This document shows, piece after piece, positions 42,188-51,032 of a DNA stretch of 64,000 nucleotides. Origin of the DNA: Streptomyces sp. NBC_00289 (GTDB lineage Bacteria; Actinomycetota; Actinomycetes; Streptomycetales; Streptomycetaceae); the NCBI RefSeq assembly GCF_041435115.1, contig NZ_CP108046.1, forward strand, positions 6,882,001 through 6,946,000, read 5' to 3'. Position 1 is the first letter of the stretch, and each line of letters opens with the position of its first letter. The notes under the pieces were generated by a model. That model saw nothing but the letters and a program-made list of their open reading frames with translations. It was not told the origin of the DNA and made no database searches. Position numbers and translations under genes: made by a program.

Positions 42188-42973
42188 GTGTCCGACCCCA
42201 GCGGCGAGCCGAGCTTCTGCACCGACGATGCGCCGTTGTCGGCGCCGCTGGCCCATGGCGCCGACGTGGCCGCGCACTTCCACGACTACGGCCAGCTCCG
42301 CTACGCCGCGCGTGGGGCCCTGGTCACAGCGACCCAGGTGGGCACCTGGGTGGCGCCGGCCAGTCGGATCATGTGGGTGCCGCCCTTCGCGGTGCACAGC
42401 AGCAAGGCGTACGGCGAGACGGACATCCGGGTGCTGTCGCTGCCCGTGACGCTGACCGGACAGCTGCCGGCCGAGCCGTCGGTCTTCGTGGCGAGCGCGT
42501 TGCTGCGCGAGGCCTATCTGGCGCTGATGAGCGAGGGCGAGCCGCTGGAGAGCCCCCGTGCGCGGCTGCTGATCGACGTCGTACTCGCCGAGCTCGCCCG
42601 CGCCGCACAGGAGCCGCTGCGCCTCCCGGAGCCGATCGACCGGCGTCTCAAGGCGGTCACCGACCTGCTTCACATGGACCCGGCAAGCCCGGCGACCCTG
42701 GCCGAGCTGGGCCACCGCACGGGCGCCAGCGAACGCACCCTGAGCCGACTGTTCGGCAGCGAGCTGTCGATGAGCTTCCGTCAGTGGCGCACCCTGCTGC
42801 GCATTCAACGGGCGCTGATCGAGCTCAGCGACGGCGCCTCGGTCACCGACACGGCGATCCGGCTGGGCTGGTCGAACCCCAGCAGCTTCATCGACGCCTT
42901 CACCGAGCTGGTCGGTCAGACACCGGGGGGCTATCGCTCGTCGGCTCGGTCCTCCCGCAGCTCCCATGGGTGA
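42188..42973 (+). CDS. AraC-family transcriptional regulator with cupin domain
   Basis: A 261-residue regulator. The N-terminal cupin part includes HFHDYGQLRYAARGAL and the WVPPFAVHSSKAYG sheet. The C-terminal AraC domain has PATLAELGHRTGASERTLSRLF and the second helix-turn-helix near SVTDTAIRLGWSNPSSFIDAF. The leaderless-type GTG 42188 is preferred over ATG 42089, which adds non-conserved residues. It is divergent from the NmrA/oxidoreductase pair and is probably their regulator. Confidence 0.88.
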   Translation: MSDPSGEPSFCTDDAPLSAPLAHGADVAAHFHDYGQLRYAARGALVTATQVGTWVAPASRIMWVPPFAVHSSKAYGETDIRVLSLPVTLTGQLPAEPSVFVASALLREAYLALMSEGEPLESPRARLLIDVVLAELARAAQEPLRLPEPIDRRLKAVTDLLHMDPASPATLAELGHRTGASERTLSRLFGSELSMSFRQWRTLLRIQRALIELSDGASVTDTAIRLGWSNPSSFIDAFTELVGQTPGGYRSSARSSRSSHG

Positions 42974-43049
42974 GAGGTTGGCGGGGTAGCCGTAGTGCCT
43001 GGCGGAACATCGGTGGCAGCCCAATGGTGTGGGAGCCCACGCTGGAAGG

Positions 43050-43463
43050 GTGACTCCCTCCGCCATCACCCAGAGCTCCTCGCCGGCATCGGCGGCCTCG
43101 GCCGGTGCGACGCTGAGCGACCTCATCGTCCAGTCGCTGACGCGGCACAGCTCGTCGGAGGCGTTCGTCGCGGGCGACCGGCGACTGACCTACGCCCAGG
43201 TGCGGGACCTGGTCTCGCAGTACATGGGTGCGCTCAGTCGGCGCGGCGTTGGCCTGGGGGTGGGCGTCACCAGCCCCGGCTCGGCAGGAGCCACGGAAGT
43301 GCGGTTGCTGTTCGTGTTCGACCCGGACCGCCAGGCCGTGATCCTGGTCGGCGGTGACAAGGCGGGCAACTGGTCCGGCTGGTACCGCGTCGCGGTGCCC
43401 CAGGCGGAGCAGGCATACGCGGAGCATCTGAAGCGAATCGATGGAGAGGACGGGGCACGATGA
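43050..43463 (+). pseudogene. Chimeric frame: acyl-ligase N-terminus fused to RelE/HigB-type toxin C-terminus
   Basis: About 137 codons. Residues 1-72 (LSDLIVQSLTRHSSSEAF, GDRRLTYAQVRDLVSQYMG) look like the start of an AMP-forming acyl-CoA ligase. Residues from about 73 (GATEVRLLFVFDPDRQ, GGDKAGNWSGWYRVAVP) are the C-terminal half of a Gp49/HigB-like (DUF891) toxin. The join near 43265 is in frame. The stop overlaps the XRE antitoxin start (ATGA), as in intact higBA-type modules. It is most likely a deletion scar and the toxin fold is incomplete. GTG 43029 is an alternative start. Confidence 0.7.
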
Positions 43464-43798
43464 CTGATCACCTCAAGGACCCGCAGGCCGTCTCCTGGGG
43501 AGACCTGGCCGAGGACTTCGCCTTCACCGATGCCGAAAAGGACCAGATTCAGGAGGGGGCTCAGGCGATGGTCCTGGCCTCCCGTGTGCACCGCCTCGCC
43601 GAGTTGCGGAAGCGGCAGCACACCACACAGGTCCAGGTTGCCGAAGCCATGGGTGTCACCCAGGCTCGCGTCTCACGCATCGAGAAGGGGCAACTGGAGC
43701 GCAGCGAGGTCGACACCCTCGCTGCCTACGTCAAGGCGCTCGGCGGCAAGCTGAAGATCGTCGCTGACTTCGGCGATGAGACCTACGTCCTCGGCTGA
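43460..43798 (+). CDS. XRE-family antitoxin (HigA-like)
   Basis: A 112-residue DNA-binding protein. The helix-turn-helix at about residues 50-80 is TTQVQVAEAMGVTQARVSRIEKG. The acidic N-terminus and the family context fit antitoxins of DUF891-type toxin modules. It overlaps the preceding, truncated toxin frame by four bases. With the toxin broken it is probably a solitary antitoxin or autoregulator. Confidence 0.85.
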   Translation: MTDHLKDPQAVSWGDLAEDFAFTDAEKDQIQEGAQAMVLASRVHRLAELRKRQHTTQVQVAEAMGVTQARVSRIEKGQLERSEVDTLAAYVKALGGKLKIVADFGDETYVLG

Positions 43799-44622
43799 CC
43801 CGACCGATCGGCAAGCTGTGACCCAGGTTCACGCGCAGTCCCGGGAGCATGCTCGCCTCTTGACATCGGAAACGATGCTCCGCCCCGGGATCAAGGGGTG
43901 GAGATCGTTTTGGGTGTCGGGGCGTCAACTTTCGCTCAACGGAGAAAATCCGCTGCGCGCGTCGTTGGAACCGTTCGCACGCCGCGTCGCTCGCAAGGCC
44001 CCCGACCCCTTCTGACCTGCGGTGGATTGGTCGGTCACGGTTGTCACCGGCTTCCGGGGGCGTGCTGCCTGACGCCGGGAAGAAAGGTCGAGGGACCAAG
44101 CAGGGACCGGGGCGGCGTTGAGGTGCCTGTGCCGACGGGCCCTGGGGGTTGATCGGTTTCCCGTTCGCGCGCTGTAGGGGCATGGGTCTGTCATCAGTGC
44201 GCCGACGCACCAGACGCGCCGGCTCTGCACCGCCTCCGCTACCTGCCCGGTAGCCGGCCCGCCGTGTGGACGGGCTGTGGTTTCCGCGCCGGCCGGTCCT
44301 CGATGTCGGCCAGGAGGGTGGGCGGCCTGCGTGCCGACCACAGGCCTTGAGTTGAGCGGGCAGCCGGGCCCAGGTAGACGGCTCTTTGGTCCTGGCCCTT
44401 GGGCCTGGCGCGGAAGATGCTCGCAGAGTGATGGTTCCGCTCCGCCGTACGACTGGCGGACGCGGCCTCTTTGACCGGGACCTGCGGGTCGCTTCACGGT
44501 GATCTCGGTGGAATCCGAGAATGCGGGATTGGAGCGGTGAACCTGGCGACCAGGGCGAGCGAGGACGGGCCATGGCTGGTGCGAGCGGACGAGAAGGACA
44601 GCCCGTTCACAGAGGGAGGGTC
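43799..44622. other. Gene-poor stretch with an interspersed repeat
   Basis: About 820 bases without a supported gene. 43907-43969 is a diverged copy of 25951-26012 (shared gggtgtcgg-gcgtcaacttt and atccgctgc), followed in both by a tgacctgcgg motif. Minus-strand frames of up to 280 codons cross the stretch but show no recognisable domain and atypical composition. The last bases hold the leader of the FUSC-like gene. Confidence 0.5.
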
Positions 44623-45708
44623 ATGAGCTGGCTGTCGAAGGTGTTCGAGCTCAACCCCGTGGGGCTCAACTGGCCGCGAGGGGTGCTGTTCCTGGACATC
44701 GCGCTGGTGCCGCTGATCGTGTTCAGGGCGATCGGGCATGAGCAGTATCTTGTCAGCGCATTGTTCGGCCTGCTGTTCGCTTGGCTGGCCGACCCGGGAG
44801 GCGGCTACGGGCACCGCGCGTCGCACATCGCCGTCTTTGCGCTGATCGGCGCAGGATTGACCGCGCTGGGGTTCGGCATCGGGGGAGAAGCCTGGGGCTG
44901 GCTGGTGCTTGCGACCTTCGCGGTCACGCTGGTGGCCGGCCTGACGGTCGCGTTCGGGGTGCACAGGTTCATTGCCGCGGTGCTTCTGAACCTTTGGTTC
45001 ATCGTCGCCCTTGGGCTCGCGTTCAGCCTTCATCATCACGCCCGCATCCCCAGTTACACCTGGGCTCAGGTGCTCGCCTGGACCGGAGGGGCGGCGCTGT
45101 GGATCGTGATGACGTGCGTCGGGTGGCTGATCCACGGGCGCCAGGACCGACCTCAGCCGGTCGCGGAGTTCCCCGGTGACACCTCGCGGCGGAAGCTGAC
45201 CCAGCCGCTGATCATGTTCGCGGTGATCCGCGCTCTGGTCATGGCCGGCACCGTCGCGCTCGCGTTCGGACTCAACCTGTCGCACGGCACCTGGCTGACG
45301 ATCGCGGCCATGATCGCCATGAAGCCGAGTCTGGAGCAGGCCACGCTCGTATCCGTGCAACGCCTTGTCGGCGCACTGATCGGCGCCGCCGCGGCTGCGC
45401 TGCTGCTGCTGGTGCCCACCAGTGAACACGGACTCAGGCTTTTCGCGGTCGAGCGCGGACTCGAAGTGGTCGCGTTCGTCCTGTTCATGCACGGGGTGGC
45501 GATTCAATTCTGGAACTACGCCCTGTACTCCGCGGCCATCGCCATGGGAACGCTCATCCTGGTGGACCTTCCGCAGCCGTCCGACTATGCCGCCGAGGGC
45601 TACCGGGTGCTGTGGACGGTGTGCGGCGTGGGGATCGCTCTGCTCGTCATGCTGCTTGCCGGCCTGCTCGCCAAGCACACCACCAAAGCCCCGCCACAAC
45701 CAGCCTGA
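44623..45708 (+). CDS. FUSC-like integral membrane protein
   Basis: A 361-residue membrane protein with about ten hydrophobic segments in two groups. The second group contains the HGTWLTIAAMIAMKPSLEQATLVSVQRLVGALIG-like region typical of fusaric-acid-resistance (FUSC/aromatic acid exporter) proteins, where a conserved P-S follows the helix and R-x-x-G lies in the next. The first half has LSALFGLLFAWLADPGGGYG-type segments. It is likely an efflux-type transporter; the substrate is unknown. ATG 44623 follows GGGAGGG, which decides against the longer frame from 44521. Confidence 0.8.
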   Translation: MSWLSKVFELNPVGLNWPRGVLFLDIALVPLIVFRAIGHEQYLVSALFGLLFAWLADPGGGYGHRASHIAVFALIGAGLTALGFGIGGEAWGWLVLATFAVTLVAGLTVAFGVHRFIAAVLLNLWFIVALGLAFSLHHHARIPSYTWAQVLAWTGGAALWIVMTCVGWLIHGRQDRPQPVAEFPGDTSRRKLTQPLIMFAVIRALVMAGTVALAFGLNLSHGTWLTIAAMIAMKPSLEQATLVSVQRLVGALIGAAAAALLLLVPTSEHGLRLFAVERGLEVVAFVLFMHGVAIQFWNYALYSAAIAMGTLILVDLPQPSDYAAEGYRVLWTVCGVGIALLVMLLAGLLAKHTTKAPPQPA

Positions 45709-45806
45709 CCATCGGCGTCCACCCGGCCGGCGCCCGCCGCACACCCCTGAGCGCCGGCGCCGGCACCGCCGCCCGCGGCGTCCGTGCGGGACTGCTGACC
45801 GAGGTC

Positions 45807-45925
45807 GGCCGCATCTTCGAGGAACTCGATCGGGTCGGCACCGGGGCGTGAGGGCCTGGTGCGGGTTGGGCGGAGACTGCCCGAACAGAAACGGCCCGGT
45901 CTGTTCGATGAGCTGCTCGGCATGC
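45807..45925. repeat. Interspersed repeat shared with 26236-26350
   Basis: About 105 bases at high identity, including aactgcccgaacagaaa-type and ggtctgttcgatgagctgctcg blocks, in the 230-base gap after the FUSC gene. The copy at 26236 lacks about ten bases. The plus frame ends ...GRIFEELDRVGTGA and looks like the tail of a lost gene. The element type is not recognised. Confidence 0.65.
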
Positions 45926-45938
45926 CCCTCGCCTGTGG

Positions 45939-46637
45939 TCAGGGCAGCTGCGGGTACAGGGCGGTGACGCCTCCGGCCAGCCCGGCCTGCACCTGGCGGC
46001 TGATGTCGTCCACGACGATCTCGTAGGCGCCCTCGGCGATGCCGTCGGCGGCGAGGCGGGCGACGTCGGCGGGGGCGGTCTTGGGCGCGGTGACCGTGCT
46101 CGTCATGTCGGTGTCCATGTAGGCGACGTGCAGGCCGGCCACCCGGATTCCCCGGTCGGCGAGCTGGAGGCGCAGGGCGTTGGTGAGCGACCACTGCGCG
46201 GACTTGGCGGCGCAGTAGGCGCCGGCCTCCGGGAAGCTGAACCAGGACAGGGCGGACAGGATGTTCAGGACGGCACCACCGCCGCCCGCCGCGATCTGCG
46301 GTGTGAAGGCCCGGACCACCGAGAGGGTGCCGAAGAAGTTGGTGTCCATGTCCCGGCGGATGTCGTCCAGGTCGCCGGTGAGCAGGTCGGTGCCGGTGGC
46401 TGTGCCGGCGTTGTTGATCAGGACGGTGACGTCACCGGTGGCATTGGCGGCGGCCGCCACGGAGGCGGGGTCGGTGATGTCGAGCGCGATCGGCCTGACG
46501 CCCGGCAGGTCCACCTGGTCGGGGTTGCGGGCACCGGCGTAGACGGTGGCGCCGCGGCCGAGCAGCTCTGCGGCGAGGGCGCGGCCGAGACCGCGGTTGG
46601 CTCCGGTGACGAGAACGGTGCTGGTGGAGAGGTCCAT
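45939..46637 (-). CDS. Short-chain dehydrogenase/reductase
   Basis: A 232-residue classical SDR. The NAD(P) motif is VLVTGANRGLGRALA (TGxxxGxG), NNAG follows in VLINNAGTATG, the catalytic serine is in NILSALSWFSF, and Tyr and Lys are in AYCAAKSAQ (YxxxK). Substrate is unknown. ATG 46637 has GGGAC-type upstream sequence only. Nearby genes suggest a general detoxification role. Confidence 0.92.
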   Translation of the reverse strand: MDLSTSTVLVTGANRGLGRALAAELLGRGATVYAGARNPDQVDLPGVRPIALDITDPASVAAAANATGDVTVLINNAGTATGTDLLTGDLDDIRRDMDTNFFGTLSVVRAFTPQIAAGGGGAVLNILSALSWFSFPEAGAYCAAKSAQWSLTNALRLQLADRGIRVAGLHVAYMDTDMTSTVTAPKTAPADVARLAADGIAEGAYEIVVDDISRQVQAGLAGGVTALYPQLP

Positions 46638-46838
46638 GAGAAGTCCCTGTTGCTTTGAGTGGGGGAAGGGATCGCTGATCCGAGGTCCTTCCTCGTTTCG
46701 CGAGGATGTGGGGGGAATGCGGGTCCGGGACGCACTCGTCGGAGGTGCGCCGCGGGCGAGGACGGGTGACGCGTTGTCATCTGCGTGGCACCGGCCCGCC
46801 GCTGCACAATGCGCGGCGTCTTCGTGAGCGGGCTGTGG

Positions 46839-47672
46839 CTATGCCTGCTGGTTGGCGATGCCGAGGTAGGCGCCCAGGTTCCGCTCGATCTCCTCGACGC
46901 CGATCTCGGCGATGAGCTTGCCGAGCCGCGGCACGCGCGCCTGGAATCCCGGCCAGGTGACGGACTCCGCGAACTCCGCCCAGGACGCGCGCAGGTCGGC
47001 CACCGGCGGCAGGGTCGACCGGTTGATCTGTGCCTTGGCGCCCAGGACGGACGCCTTGTCGAAGGACGCGATGCGCGCCGCGACACCGTCGACGAAGGCG
47101 TCGAGTTCGGCGTCGGGGACGGCCCGGGTCACCCATCCGTACTGTTCGGCGCGCTCGGCGTCGTAGTCCTGGCTGGTGAGGATCGCTTCGAGTGCGCGGT
47201 CCCGCCCCAGCAGCCGGGCCAGACGGTCGCTGCCGCCACCGCCGGGGACGATGCCGATCGCGACCTCGGGCTGGCAGAAGACCGCCTCCTCACGGCTGGC
47301 GTATCGCAGGTCGAAGGCCAGGGCGATCTCGTCCCCTCCGCCCCGCGTGCGCCCGCGGACGGAGGCGATGCTGATGAAGGGTGCGCTGGTCAGGCGGGTG
47401 ACGAGCTCGACCCACGTCGGGGTCCCGTCCGGGGCGCTCAGCGCAAGGAGTTCGGGCGCCTGGGCGAGATCGGCGTGGTTGTAGAAGTATCCGGGGGTGC
47501 CGCTGTCGAAGACGACGACCTGAACCTGCTCGTCCCGGCTCAACTCTTCGACGATCCCGAGCAGTTGGGTGACGGAGTCCGCGCCGACGACGTTCACGGG
47601 CGGATTCGAGAAGGTGACCTTGCGGATTTTCGGCGCCACGGTCTCGATCCTGAACTGACTGTGCTGGGCCAT
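46839..47672 (-). CDS. Enoyl-CoA hydratase/isomerase-family protein
   Basis: A 277-residue crotonase-fold protein. The oxyanion-hole region reads FISIASVRGRTRGGGDEIALAFDLRYAS, and the following FCQPEVAIGIVPGGGGSDRLARLLGRDRALE has a glycine where the second catalytic glutamate often lies. Such members often act as isomerases or on non-standard acyl-CoAs. ATG 47672 matches the family start. The leader upstream contains the small leaderless ORF at 47767-47850 on the same strand. Confidence 0.87.
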   Translation of the reverse strand: MAQHSQFRIETVAPKIRKVTFSNPPVNVVGADSVTQLLGIVEELSRDEQVQVVVFDSGTPGYFYNHADLAQAPELLALSAPDGTPTWVELVTRLTSAPFISIASVRGRTRGGGDEIALAFDLRYASREEAVFCQPEVAIGIVPGGGGSDRLARLLGRDRALEAILTSQDYDAERAEQYGWVTRAVPDAELDAFVDGVAARIASFDKASVLGAKAQINRSTLPPVADLRASWAEFAESVTWPGFQARVPRLGKLIAEIGVEEIERNLGAYLGIANQQA

Positions 47673-47766
47673 GCTGTGCTCCAGTGCTGAGAGGGATGTG
47701 TGCGGGGCTGGTTCCGGTCGGCGTTCGTCAACCGGTGAGGATGTCGGCCCCGGACCGGATGGGCGG

Positions 47767-47850
47767 TCATGGCTTGGCCGAAGGTGGGGGACCGAGCGCA
47801 ATGGCACCGGTGAGTCGGGGGCTGCGGAGGAATTCGCGCATGATCGACAT
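47767..47850 (-). CDS. Small leaderless ORF, 27 residues, copy A (MSIMREFLR type)
   Basis: The peptide starts MSIMREFLRSPRLTG and ends PPPSAKP. The -10 hexamer TAGCTT (47857-47862 on this strand) ends six bases before the ATG, so the message would be leaderless. An equally long peptide with the same MSIMREFLR start and the same promoter occurs at 53381-53464. Both lie upstream of an enzyme gene on the same strand. The function is unknown; a leader peptide or short regulator is possible. Confidence 0.5.
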   Translation of the reverse strand: MSIMREFLRSPRLTGAIALGPPPSAKP

Positions 47851-47856
47851 GTCCAG

Positions 47857-47862
47857 AAGCTA
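47857..47862 (-). promoter_or_regulatory. -10 hexamer before small ORF A
   Basis: TAGCTT on the minus strand, six bases before the ATG at 47850. It is conserved in the second copy at 53471-53476. Confidence 0.5.
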
Positions 47863-47907
47863 GAGATCGATGACGTCGTCGGGAGTCGTCCCGGGCGACC
47901 GACCGTG

Positions 47908-48567
47908 TCATCCGCCAGGGCGGACCAGTCCGCTTTCGTAGGCCATGACGACGGCCTCTATCCGGTCGCGGACGTGGAGTTTGGTGAGGACGCGGGCCAC
48001 ATGGGTCTTGACCGTGGTCTCGCCGAGGAACAACTTCTCGGCGATCTCCGTGTTGTTCAGCCCGCGGGCGACCAGGGCCAGTACCTCACGCTCGCGGTCG
48101 GTCAGTACGTCGAGGCGTTTGTCGGTGAGGGGAGCGACGGCGCCCGTGACATAGCGGTCGATCAGCCGCCGGGTCACCGAGGGGGCGATCATCGTGTCGC
48201 CGCGTAGGACGCCGCGGATGGCTACGAGCATCTCGGCGGCCGGCGTGTCCTTGACCAGGAAGCCACTCGCCCCGGCGCGCAGGGCCGCGTAGGCGTACTC
48301 GTCGCGGTCGCAGGCGGTGAGGACCAGCACCCGTGTCCGGGGCAGTGCGGCGCGCACTTGTGCGGTGGCCGCGATGCCGTCGAGGCCCGGCAGTCGCACG
48401 GCCAGGAGGACGAGGTCCGGACACAGCGCGAGTGCCTGCGCCACGGCCGCCTCGCCGTCCCCGGCTTCGCCGACGACCGTGAGGTCCGCCTGGCTGTCCA
48501 CCACCATGCGCAGGCCGACCCGCATCAACTCCTGGTCCTCACAGATCAACACACCGGCCTCCGCCAC
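47908..48567 (-). CDS. Orphan NarL-type response regulator lacking the phospho-acceptor Asp
   Basis: A 219-residue protein. The receiver domain keeps the acidic pair (Glu10-Asp11 in CEDQE), Thr (LVLTACD) and Lys (FLVKDT), but the phosphorylation site is Ala56 in [10 protein letters not shown] where Asp is expected; the codon is GCC, one base from GAC. The LuxR helix-turn-helix is intact: [26 protein letters not shown]. No kinase gene is adjacent. GTG 48567 follows GGAGGGAC. It is probably an atypical, phosphorylation-independent regulator, or one losing function. The neighbours are the duplicated small ORF and LtrA. Confidence 0.9.
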   Translation of the reverse strand: MAEAGVLICEDQELMRVGLRMVVDSQADLTVVGEAGDGEAAVAQALALCPDLVLLAVRLPGLDGIAATAQVRAALPRTRVLVLTACDRDEYAYAALRAGASGFLVKDTPAAEMLVAIRGVLRGDTMIAPSVTRRLIDRYVTGAVAPLTDKRLDVLTDREREVLALVARGLNNTEIAEKLFLGETTVKTHVARVLTKLHVRDRIEAVVMAYESGLVRPGG

Positions 48568-48709
48568 GGCGTCCCTCCTTCGCAGAGCCGGTCGGGGTGC
48601 CGGCACCGGCGCGGACGCCGCGCCGCAGCCGAGGTACCGGGCAGTGAGGTCCTGGCCCCGGGCGTCGGTCGGCACCGGTGGCGTGGATGTCGCTGGTGGA
48701 GAAGGCCAT
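48539..48709 (-). CDS. Possible small ORF ahead of the orphan regulator
   Basis: 56 codons starting ATG 48709 ([18 protein letters not shown]) after a good AGGAGCTC site and overlapping the regulator start by 29 bases. There is no recognisable domain, and the second half is Arg/Gly-rich, as in non-coding high-GC frames. Only the ribosome site supports it. Confidence 0.25.
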   Translation of the reverse strand: MAFSTSDIHATGADRRPGPGPHCPVPRLRRGVRAGAGTPTGSAKEGRRGGGRCVDL

Positions 48710-48887
48710 GGAGAGCTCCTGGGTGATGGACGGACATGGCGTATGCGGCGGATCGGGAAGGCGTATGCGGGTCTCACCCGAACGGCCCACCGTTGTACGG
48801 GGTGTCGTCGCAGGGTCTGCCGTTGTACGGCCTGCCGTTGTTCCGGGCAGAGATCGCGGGCCGGGCCGCGGTAGTGCCGTAGGCAGG

Positions 48888-50054
48888 TCAGGGACGTGGG
48901 TGGTCTGAGGAGATCGGCTCCGCGGGGGCATCTGCGGAGGGGCGGCGGTCTTCGAACGCGGCCAGTGCGACGACGAACGCCGCCGCGACGACCGCCGCCA
49001 GGTACGCCGGGGCCGCCGGCGTGACCGCGCATCCGACGATCAGAGCGGACAGCGCGATCAGCCGCGCCGTGGGCAGGTCGTCGAACAGGGTCCTGCCGTG
49101 CCACGTCTGCGCGCCGATGTAGAGGACCGGCCCGCCGAACAGCAGCAGGTTCGTGGTGATGCCGGCGTGGTGGGCCGGGTGGGCGATGACGCGTTCGTCG
49201 CCCGCGGCGGTGGCGATCATTCCGGCGACGGAGGCCATGAGGCTGTAGACGCCGCTGCGCCCCGCCCGTATGGGGTCCTCGGTCTGCTTGTAGTGGCGCA
49301 CGATGTGCTCGGAGCGGCTGAAGAACAGCCAGAACAACGCGATGGTGCCGATGAGCGCCACGCCGCTGGTCAGCAGCGTCATGGGCTCGTACGGCGCTGT
49401 GGTGAGCGCCGTGCCGGTGGTCATGACGGCCTCGCCGAACGCGATGATCATGAACAGGCGGCCGCGCTCCAGCAGGTGTCCGCCCGCGAAGCCGATCTGG
49501 CGGGAGTCCAGCCTGCGGCCGGGCAGGGGATGCGCCGTCCAGGTGCCCGCCAACTCGATCAGGGTCGCCGCGGCCCACCACGCCAGCCGCGCGCCGCCGT
49601 CGGCCGCCGCCCCGGTCAGCCAGAAGGGGGCGGCACCGGCGAACCAGACCAGGACGCGGCGCCAGTGCTCCTGTTCACGCCGGTCGAGGCCCACCCCGAG
49701 CAGCCACACCGTCCGGCCGAGGTGAATCAGCAGGAAGGTGACGACGAAGACCCACCCGGCGTCGCCGAAGGCGCGGGGAATCGCGGCGTTCATGAGCAGA
49801 CCCAGGAGCATCACCGTCAGCAGCATCCGCCGGGTCCGCGGATCCTCGGCCGGGACGAGGGTGACCGCCCATGTGGTGTACGCCCACGCCGCGTAGACCG
49901 CGAGGTAGAGCACGAGCGTCTGGGCCGCGCCCGTCCACGTCGGATGCACCAGCAGCTGATGCGAGAGCCGGCCGATCGCGAAGACGTAGACCAGGTCGAA
50001 GAACAGCTCCAGCGGCGTCACCTCCCGGCCCGCCGGGACGCCGGTCGACTGCAC
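48888..50054 (-). CDS. LtrA-family (low temperature requirement A) membrane protein
   Basis: A 388-residue membrane protein with about ten helices. The family hallmark [21 protein letters not shown] is at residues 12-32, and the later [16 protein letters not shown] segment is also typical. The LtrA family is widespread in actinobacteria and has no settled biochemical function. ATG 50054 has GAGGAGAT just upstream. The C-terminal end is hydrophilic. It is the third of a run of minus-strand genes, with a 320-base gap to the orphan regulator that contains only short gttgtacgg repeats. Confidence 0.88.
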   Translation of the reverse strand: MQSTGVPAGREVTPLELFFDLVYVFAIGRLSHQLLVHPTWTGAAQTLVLYLAVYAAWAYTTWAVTLVPAEDPRTRRMLLTVMLLGLLMNAAIPRAFGDAGWVFVVTFLLIHLGRTVWLLGVGLDRREQEHWRRVLVWFAGAAPFWLTGAAADGGARLAWWAAATLIELAGTWTAHPLPGRRLDSRQIGFAGGHLLERGRLFMIIAFGEAVMTTGTALTTAPYEPMTLLTSGVALIGTIALFWLFFSRSEHIVRHYKQTEDPIRAGRSGVYSLMASVAGMIATAAGDERVIAHPAHHAGITTNLLLFGGPVLYIGAQTWHGRTLFDDLPTARLIALSALIVGCAVTPAAPAYLAAVVAAAFVVALAAFEDRRPSADAPAEPISSDHPRP

Positions 50055-50129
50055 GATGTATCTCCTCGGTCGGGCAGGCGCGCGGACTGCCGTGGCTGCG
50101 GCGTTCGGGTGAGCGGTCGGTCGGCAAGG

Positions 50130-50981
50130 TCAGTCGGAGAGGAAGGCCGTCACCTGGGCGGCGAAGTCCTTGGCGTGCTGGAAGAGGAAGGCGTGCCCGG
50201 CGTCGCTGTAGGCGACGAGGGTGGCGTCGGTGAGGTGCCGGACGGCGGTGTAGGAGGCCAGCGCGGGGATCATCGCGTCCTGCATGCCGGTGGCGTACAG
50301 GACGGGCTGCTTGATGGCCGCCAGATCCGCCCGCACCTGCTCGAAGGGAATCCGCGCGTCCTTCGCGATCGCGGCGATCTGGCCCGTGGCCGCCGCCTCG
50401 GACACGTCGGGGCGCCCGGTGGCCAGCCGGGTGGCCACCCTGGCGAGGTGTGCGTACCCGGCGGCGCGTCCGGTGTCCGTCTCGGGGAAGAACAGGAACA
50501 CCAGGTCGTCCCCGGTGACCTCGGGCTTGGTCATGGTGGCCCGCACCTTGGGGTCCGGGTCGGGAGCGCCGGGCACCGTCCCGCCGGGGTTGGCGGCCGC
50601 CACGACCAGCTTGCGGACCAGGCCGGGCCGGGTGCGGGCGATGTGCTGGGCGACGGTGCCGCCCAGCGTCCAGCCGAGCAGGTCGACCTGCGTGAGGCCG
50701 AGGGCCTCGACGAACTCGACGGTGCCGTCGGCGAGTCCCTCGACGGAGTCGCGCGGGGCGCCGGTGGTGTATCCGGTGCCGACGTTGTCGAACACGATCA
50801 CGTCGTGGGCGACGGCGAGGTGGTCCAGGAACTCCGGGTCCCACCAGTCGAGGGTTCCCCGGACCCGGTTCAGCAGGACCAGGGGGACGCCGCCCCGCGC
50901 GCCGACACGCCGGTAGGTGAACGTCGCGGAGGGGCCTTCCACAGTGAGGTCCTCTGCCGCGTCTGCCAGATAGGTGCTCAT
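50130..50981 (-). CDS. Alpha/beta hydrolase with Thr in place of the nucleophile Ser
   Basis: A 283-residue alpha/beta-hydrolase fold protein. The oxyanion region reads VPLVLLNRVRGTLDWWDPEF. The nucleophile elbow is GWTLGG with Thr105 instead of the usual serine; the acid is probably Asp235 in GMQDAMIP and the histidine is His263 in DAGHAFLF. Its paralogue at 52179 keeps serine in GFSLGG. A threonine nucleophile is rare, so this may be weakly active or have a non-hydrolytic role. It lies between LtrA and an SDR gene on the same strand. Confidence 0.88.
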   Translation of the reverse strand: MSTYLADAAEDLTVEGPSATFTYRRVGARGGVPLVLLNRVRGTLDWWDPEFLDHLAVAHDVIVFDNVGTGYTTGAPRDSVEGLADGTVEFVEALGLTQVDLLGWTLGGTVAQHIARTRPGLVRKLVVAAANPGGTVPGAPDPDPKVRATMTKPEVTGDDLVFLFFPETDTGRAAGYAHLARVATRLATGRPDVSEAAATGQIAAIAKDARIPFEQVRADLAAIKQPVLYATGMQDAMIPALASYTAVRHLTDATLVAYSDAGHAFLFQHAKDFAAQVTAFLSD

Positions 50982-51032
50982 GGCGGGCTTCTCCGCTCTC
51001 TTGTCGCCGTCTCGGAGGGCTGGTGGGGGCGG

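Noticed and set aside
43925..44573. Minus-strand frames of 190-280 codons after the antitoxin gene
   Set aside because: There is no recognisable domain, no ribosome site, and the frame crosses a repeat shared with 25951-26012.
44494..46194. A 566-codon minus-strand frame over the FUSC-like gene
   Set aside because: It is antisense to a clear multi-helix membrane protein and is hydrophilic and Arg/His/Gln-rich without domains.
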